Shown: one piece after another, positions 53,601 through 61,000 of the stretch
How the letters are laid out: each line of letters opens with the position of its first letter
How positions within the stretch are numbered: the stretch's first letter is position 1
Source: Flaccisagitta enflata
Lineage: Eukaryota; Chaetognatha; Sagittoidea; Aphragmophora
Direction of reading: 5' to 3'
Length of the DNA: 64,000 nt
NCBI GenBank assembly: GCA_965153355.1
Contig: OZ231126.1
Coordinates: 47,058,001-47,122,000, forward strand
Program-made: the position numbers and the translations under genes
Notes under the pieces: model-generated
What the model saw: only the letters and a program-made list of their open reading frames with translations
The model's database searches: none
Told to the model about the DNA's origin: nothing

Positions 53601-56600
53601 GGTTGTTCAAGCCGCGAATCGTAATTTTTATGTCGATGACCTCCTAAAGTCGTTGAGGAACACAAAAATCGCGAAGGAATTCCGGATAAATATGACGGCG
53701 GCGATGAAAGACGGTGGCTTCACTCTCTGCAAATGGCGCTCGTCCAAACCGGAAGTGCTTGATGGAATGGAAGCGGCGCCGGCCGAAAAAGACTTTTGCG
53801 GGCCGGCTGCCGACGCGGACGATATTGGGAAATTGTTAGGGATGCAATATTCGTTTTCTGCCGATGCTTTTTTTTACATTCCAGATCAGGAAAAGCAAAA
53901 TTTAAAAGTGGAAACGAAGCGGCAAATGCTGCAGGTGATTGCATCATTTTTTGACCCGTTGGGTTTCTTGGACCCTTTTGTGATATGGGCGAGACTCATT
54001 CTGCAGAAAGTGATGAAATTGCCAATTGGATGGGACGAGAAAACGATTGAGACGAATCTTCTTGACGAGTTCGCGAGGTGGCAGAGCGATTTTGTGTATC
54101 TTAATGGCTTCAAAATCTGTCGTTGGACGGCGACTTTGGCGACGCAGGATGCAAAACGGCAGCTGATGGTATTCTCGGACGCAAGTAGCGAAGGGTACGG
54201 CGTCGTTATATACGTCAGACGCGCAACGCCGGACGGCGTCATCCACATATCCATCGTCTGCTCGAAGGCGCACGTAGTGCCGGTAAAAGACGCTGAAGCC
54301 GGCCACCACGATTCCATCCCGAGGTTGGAACTGCAAGCGGCGAGATTGGCGGCTAGGATGCGAGTCAACGTGGAAAAAGAGACAGGGAGTTATGATAATG
54401 TGGTAATGTGGACTGATTCTGAATGTGTGATCAAACAGTTGCATGATACCGAAACTTGTTTCAAAGTCTATTTTTCCAATCGCCTTTCAGAAATTCAGGC
54501 GTTGACGAGCGTTGATGAGTGGCGGTGGGTTCCGAGCGGTGACAACCCTGCGGATGACTGCTCCCACGGCCTTCTCGCCAGCGATCCGAAGTGGGCACGT
54601 TTTTTGAATGGTCCGGACTTTTTGCGGAACCGGGAAGAAGATTGGCCGTCAAAGCAGATAGCGACGGAACCATTCCCAGCGCACATTTTGGCGACGACGG
54701 TGACAACGCCGGAAGTTACTCAATGCTCATGGGTGACAAAAATATCGTCGAGTGTCGCGGCATGGAAGGCGAAGGTACGGCGGATCGCGTGGGTGAAGAA
54801 AACTCTCCTCCAGGCGGTGTATCGGCGCCGCGGGGAGACCGGCGCCGTCGAGGCACGTTTGACGACGCCGGATTTACGGGATGCCGAGTTGCTGCTGCTG
54901 AAGGATATACAGCGGCGACACTTTACGAAGGAATTAGCGGCGTTGGCAGTGCAGCCGGCGAAGCCATCAAAGCGCCCGTCTGTGCAACCGAGTTCGACGG
55001 TAGCGGCGTTGAATCCCTTCATCGACGACGCCGGCATTTTAAGATGCAGAGGAAGACTGGAAAAGGCGGATTATCTGCCTTTTGATGCGAAGCATCCGAT
55101 CATTTTGCCCCATGGTGACGACGCTGTACTGGAACTGGTTCGCGGCATGCATGAACGATGCCTCCATGCCGGCGTTGAACAAATTTTGGGGGAATCGCGG
55201 CGCCGTTTTTGGATAACAAAAGGGCGCCGGCTTGTGACTCGTGTTGTAAGGGCGTGTGTGGGATGCCAAAAACTCTTTAAATCGCCTCAATCGCAGCAGA
55301 TGGCGCCACTTCCGTCGGAGAGAACTTTGGTTTGTAGGCCTTTCGAGAACACCGGCGTGGATTGCTTCGGCGCGATCAAGTGTAAGATCGTCGGGCGTGC
55401 ATTTCATGAAGTAAATGTTGCGTTGTTCACTTGTATGGCGACAAGGGCCGTGCATTTCGAAGTTTTGCGGACGATGGAGGCGTCCAGTTTCATCGACGCT
55501 CTGCAACGTTTCCGCGCCCGGAGACCGGCGGTCCGCTGCCTGTTTTCGGATCAAGGCACTAATTTCACCGCCGCCGAGAAGGAGATCGCGGCTGAAGTGG
55601 CTTCTTGGAATGCGTCGTCGGCGAGTGATCTGCATCTGCTGGGGCTGGAGTGGAAATTTAATCCTCCAACGTCTCCGCATCGTGGCGGCGTTTGGGAGCG
55701 GATGGTGAGATCAGCGAAAAAACACTTATCATTCGTGCTCCAACGTGATAATTTGAACATCGAGACTCTGACGACTGTGTTGGCCCAGGCGGAATTGACA
55801 ATGAACTCGAGGCCGATTACTTATGTGTCTGATGAGCCGGGGGTTCATGCCTTGCGGCCGATTGATTTTTTGTGTCCGGGGGTTTTTGCATCGTCGGACT
55901 GTGATATTCTGCCCCCTACCCCACCTGGAGGCGATAATTTGCGGTATAGTTGGCGCCAGTCTAGGGCGCTGGTGGACGAGTTTTGGAAGCGGTGGTCACG
56001 TGATTATCTGTCAGCACTCCAGGCGAGACCGAAGTGGAGATCATCGGAACCAAATCTGCAAGTCGGCGATGTGGTGTTGTTGGTGGATGATCAGTGTCGA
56101 CGGGGTGATTGGCGATGTGGAGTCGTCATGGAGACTGATGGAGGCGAATTGGTGAGGACGGTGACGGTTAAGACTGCTGCCGGCAAAACTTTTTCGCGTG
56201 ATAGAACGAGAGTGGTATGTTTGGAATTGGACCCAATGCGGGCTGAGGAGTAGTTCTTCCTCTTTGTACAGTATTTTTATTTTAGCGTATGCTTTTCGTG
56301 ATTGTTTTTCCGTTGCGCTTTGGGTTTAATTATTTGGAGGATTTTTTGTTGATTGACGCGTTTTGCTTTTTTTGTCGACGATGATTTTGCCCCATCTCTT
56401 TTCTTTAAAGATTATCATTGACGTTTTTCAGCTGATTTTGCGTTATTTCGACTTATTTTTTCTTTTTGATTTTTCGCTTGGCGCTATGGATTGGTTACTT
56501 AAATGTGGATTTTGTATATGTCATTTTGGTGCAATTTGATGTATTGATTTGTTCGCCTTGAATATTATTTTGCTGTTGCTGTTTCTTTTTGCCTTTCTAT

Positions 56601-57978
56601 CTGTGTCCCTCTTCTTTCTTTTAGTTCCCTAGTGGTTATTTAGTGTTAGTGCATTTTAGTTTCTCAGTTGGTGGAAGTTGGTGCTTGTGGAAGTGTCGTA
56701 TTTTTTCTGTGGTATTTTTTCGTGGTAGTGATAATGTCGTCGGTGGATGCTGGAGTGGAAGTGGAGATGGAGGTGGGTGATGGTGCTGGTGCAGCCGGTA
56801 CCGGTGTGGGTGTGGGTAGCCCGCGGATGAGGGGTGGTAGTGCTGGGAGTTTCGTGGGTGGTGCTCTGGAGGAAGACCAGGAAGGGGTGGATGCGGTGGT
56901 GGGTGATGAGGAAGGGGTGAATGCGGTGGTGGGTGATGAGGAGGGGGGTGAGGTACCTCCGGTGCCCTATGCGGATTTTCTGCAGCAGGTACCGGAGGGG
57001 CGGGCGTTGAGGAGGTTGGCATGGATGAAGGACGGGGTGGTGTTGGGCGGCGGAAGGGTCACAGCGGCCGACTTGATGGTGGGCAGCGGGCCGGTGGCTG
57101 TTCCGCCGTGGATGAACTCTTGGGTTGAAATGGACAATGTGGATAGGGATCTTTGTGGATTGCGCCAAGTGGCAGTGGCCTTCCACAAAGTTGCCCACCC
57201 GTCTCTCCCCCACCTGTGTGTGCTGCAGGTGTTGCGGCAGGATCATCTGCCGAACTTTTATTTGATGGTGGATGGACATGATCCGAAGGAATTGTTGGAG
57301 ATTCCGTCTTATAACTTTGATGGAAAGAACGTCATCTTTTGGGGCGAGGAGCCGGGGATGCGTTTTGCGGTGACGACGGCGGTGGAGGAGGAGGGCTTCT
57401 GCGAATATTGGAGCTGGCATGATGAGGAGACTCATCACTCGCCGAAATGGCAGGCTTGGCCGAAGTCGGGGAGGCCGGGTTGTCAGGCCAACGCATTTGG
57501 GCCTTTAGCGCCGGTCTTGCAGTTTTGGGCGGAAGTGGAACAGGTGGTGGCGGCGGCATCGGCGGCACCTACTCCGGCGTGGATGCGGCCGGCATTGAAA
57601 CGGATCGTCGCGGCTTGGAAGGAGAAGTATGACTCTGTTTTGAAGAAGCCGGAGTATGTGCCGGAGGAGTTCTTTGGGGCAAAGCGGCGCGGCGGCCAGG
57701 GGAAGGGGATGTTGGCGGCGCAGGAGTTGTTGGCAGATGCAATGCGGGGGATGCATTTTACGGAGCCAGAGGCGGCCAGTGGGGCATTGCCTGCCGGGGA
57801 GGCAATGCCGCCTCTAGTGCCGGCGGAGGAAGTGGTGGTGGCGGCGCCGGAGGTGCCGGCGGCGGTGGCAGCGTCGTCGGCGGCGGTGGCGGCGTCATCA
57901 GCGGCGGCGGCGGCGACGGTGTCTTCGGTGGTGAGGGCTGTGGTCGGTGGGGGTGGCGTTCCTCCGGCTGCGGTTGAT

Positions 57979-58012
<34 letters not shown>

Positions 58013-61000
58013 AGGCGGAGAAGCAGAGGAAGAAAACGAAGAACAAAGAGAGGCACGATAGGGCGAAGATGGCAAGGGAGGCGAAACGCGAGGAGGAGGC
58101 TCGTGCCAAGGAGGAGGAGGAGCGGCGGCGCTGGGAGGACCAACAGCGGCGTTGGGAGGAGGAGCAGCGCCGGGTTGAGGAGGAAGGGCGCCGGGTGGAG
58201 GAAGAGCGGCGCCGGTTGGAGGAGGAGCGGCGCCGGCGGGAGGAAGTGGCTGCGGCGGAAGTTGCGCGGAAGGAGGAAGAGCTGCGCCGTGCGAGGGAGG
58301 CGTTGGCAGGATGCGGCGGCGGTGGAGGTGCCCCTGGCAGGCCCTCATCGTCGTCATCACAGTGGCGTGAGAGGGGCCATTGTGGCTTTCGTGCCCCTCT
58401 TCCTCCGTCGTCTTCAGTCTCGTCGGGGCGGGTCCAGCCGCCGTCTCGGGCGCTGGACGCGTCGTTTGCGTCATCGTCGTCGGCGATGTCGCAGGAGGAA
58501 GTGGACTTGGCGGTGGCGCAGGCATACGCGGCGGGTGCGCGCCGCGAGCGGGAGGCGAGGCGAGAGAGGGAGCAAGGGGTGCGCGAGCGCAGCGACGACC
58601 GTGCTTCAGCCCCTTCAGCAACATCAACGCCACGGGCTGAGAGGCCGTCTCGGCCGCAGTCCCGCGGCGGTTATGGCGGTGGTGGTAGTGGTCGTCATGG
58701 ATGGCGCGGCGGTTCGGCGTCGGGCCGGCGGCGTTAGAAGCATGCCGCCGTGTCCGTCCGTCCGTCCGTCTGCTCGCCCGTTACTTAGGTAGGTTTTGCC
58801 TGCGTCTTCCCTGTGTTTTTTTTTGAGGGGGGACGGTTGATTAGGTTTGAAGTATGATTCAAACGGGGGGATTGTGAATTATGGCGATTATTTTTGTAGT
58901 TTTTTGTGATTATTTGTCAATTTCGCCTATTTTGCTTTCCTCTCTGTTGATCATATTTGCGCCTGTTATTATCTCTGATTTTCTTCTTAGTTGATCAGTT
59001 ATAATGTCTTGCGTGGTTCAAGCCTGGTCATGGTCCGGAGGCGAAATGCTACCTGGTGAGTTTTGGTGTCTATAAGAGGCTTGTTGGGCTGTACTGTAGT
59101 TATATAGTTTGCTAGATTCCTTTGGTTAGTCAGTTATTAGGTTTGTGGTAGGTCTAATCCTTCCTTCTCCCCTTGCCCCTTTCTTCTTTCTTTTATCTGC
59201 AGCGTTTTGATACGACTTTTTACCTAGAAGACTCGATGACGTGATTTTGGTGACGAATTGGCGCGATGATGTCAAACGATTGACTTGATTATGTACAACG
59301 AATTGGCGTGACGATGTGCAACGAGAAAGATCGGATATGCTGAACATTTCGATGAGACTTGCTGAACATTCGATGGGATTTGCTGAACATTTCGACGAGA
59401 TTCTATGAACATTGACGTTGGCGTTGGCGTGACGTCATTTCCGGTGCGACTTCATCTTGGCGTTGGCGTGATTGCGGCTTTGGCGGCGTCATTCTTCCGG
59501 CCATCACTTGGAATTCACGGTACGAGCTTTTGGTGATTGACCGTGTCATATGCAGTTTTCTACATAAACTGCCTAAGTCATAGTAACATATCACTACATA
59601 AATAAGCTAATATCTCATAAAGCAGATTTCAGATTTAATTCAAATTTTACAGGGCTTATTTATTTACTACCCTCTACTTGCATACCAAATTAGAAAAAAA
59701 TTCACATACCTTTACTACCCTTTGCCTATGTAAATTGCCCAAGTCCTAGCAACATACTATTACATAAATAAACTAATATCTCATAAACCAGACTTCAGAT
59801 TTAATTCGAATTTTGCAGGGGTTGTTTATTTACTACCCTCTACTTGTTTACCAAATTAAAAAAAAATTCATAAACCTTTACTACCCTCTACCTATGTAAA
59901 ATGCTTAAGTCCCAGCTAAATATTACTACAAAAATAATAGGCAAAGGGTAGTAAAAGTTAATGAATTTTTTTGAAAATTGGTGCACAAGCTCCTATTGAC
60001 CTACAAACAACACCAGCAAAGTTTCATAAAATTCTGAAGTCTGGTTCCAAAAATATGAGAGGGTTTTAAACAGACAGACAGACGGACAGACAGACTACAC
60101 ATCACTGCTACTTCATAGTCACCGACGAAAGCTGTTCGTCGGGGACAAAAAAAAAGGAACCGGTAGTACCTATAGTGAACATCCAGCCAAAATTAAGATT
60201 GAGCGTAAGTTCAAGAATATTCAGCTATACAAAATTATCATTAACAAGTCCGATCAGGCAACGATGCGTCCTGACTTTGTCTCTGCTTGTATTGACTTTG
60301 GCGCTCAACTCGGATGGTCAGAAAGGTGAAAAGACATAGAACCATAAGAGGCTCTCAAAACATCCTAACGACTGTTTGACTTGATGCGTGACACCCTCGC
60401 GGCCGAAAATTGCCAAAAACTACGATTTTCAAGGTGTAACTGACGGAGGGACGGACCAACCGACCGATGGAGGGACGGACCAACCGACCGACGGACGGAT
60501 GGACGGACAGACAGAACCTCATAGATATGCAAGGACGCATCTAAAAACGAACTTGCAATGACTTTGCATGAATGGAGTACACAAAATTGAAAACAAATTT
60601 GTGTTCACGTTTCACACCTTACCAAATGACGCTCTCACCTGTGGGGAAACGGGCATCTGCCGCCCCTCATGCATTGTCCCATCTGGAATTCTTTGCATAC
60701 AAACATGCTCTTGATGCCGCCCTTGCACTTGACGCATCTCGATTTCGGGTATGGACCGAGACAATCGATACACACGTGACGTTTCTCGCATTTCACGCCA
60801 TTGTCGCATCCCTTGGCGTGATTAAACGCTTCGCAAATTTCTTTAACGTAACGCCAGCCTTCCTCATCGACCTCGGTGTCCTCGGGTTCCGGTTCGGACG
60901 TCTCGCCCTTGGCGGCTTTCGCTTCCTCTTCTTTGATCTTCTGCGCGCAGCTAAGCAGCGTGGAGATGTTGAGGTCGTACAGCGTCAATGCGTCCATCAT

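Larger units (their letters stand above)
49037..59564 (+). mobile_element. Full-length BEL/Pao LTR retrotransposon (10.5 kb) with third ORF
   Basis: LTRs 49037-49727 and 58873-59564, both TG...CA. 5-bp target duplication TAAAC (49032-49036, 59565-59569). Polypurine tract AAACGGGGGGA just before the 3' LTR (about 58860-58871). Order: gag, pol (protease, RT, RNase H, integrase), ORF3. Domain order and integrase-last layout fit BEL/Pao. All coding parts look intact apart from the gag/pol UGA, and the LTRs differ at only a dozen or so positions by eye, so it is a young copy. It is antisense to the host gene, inside its 18-kb intron. Confidence 0.96.
44165..60150 (+). repeat. Modular hairpin-ended element, interrupted by the LINE and the BEL/Pao element
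   Basis: Pieces: 44165-44555 (start hairpin AGTCCCCGACTGGGGACT, A-rich TTTTCAAAAA tract, GATGATGACAGTAGTTGAA units); 48698-49036 (same units, CCATGATGGCAAACC, first 165-bp unit); 59565-60150 (remaining 165-bp units and end hairpin CCGACGAAAGC...CGTCGGGGAC with A8 at 60118-60153). The module order equals the copies at 30115 and 5799. LINE and LTR element are therefore later, nested insertions. Confidence 0.75.

Noticed and set aside
50070-58633. Long ORFs antisense to gag, pol and ORF3
   Set aside because: Shadows of strongly biased sense codons; no recognisable domains.
56734-58737. ORF3 as a retroviral envelope
   Set aside because: No signal peptide, transmembrane anchor, glycosylation-rich ectodomain or cleavage site; composition is coiled-coil and Arg/Gly-rich.
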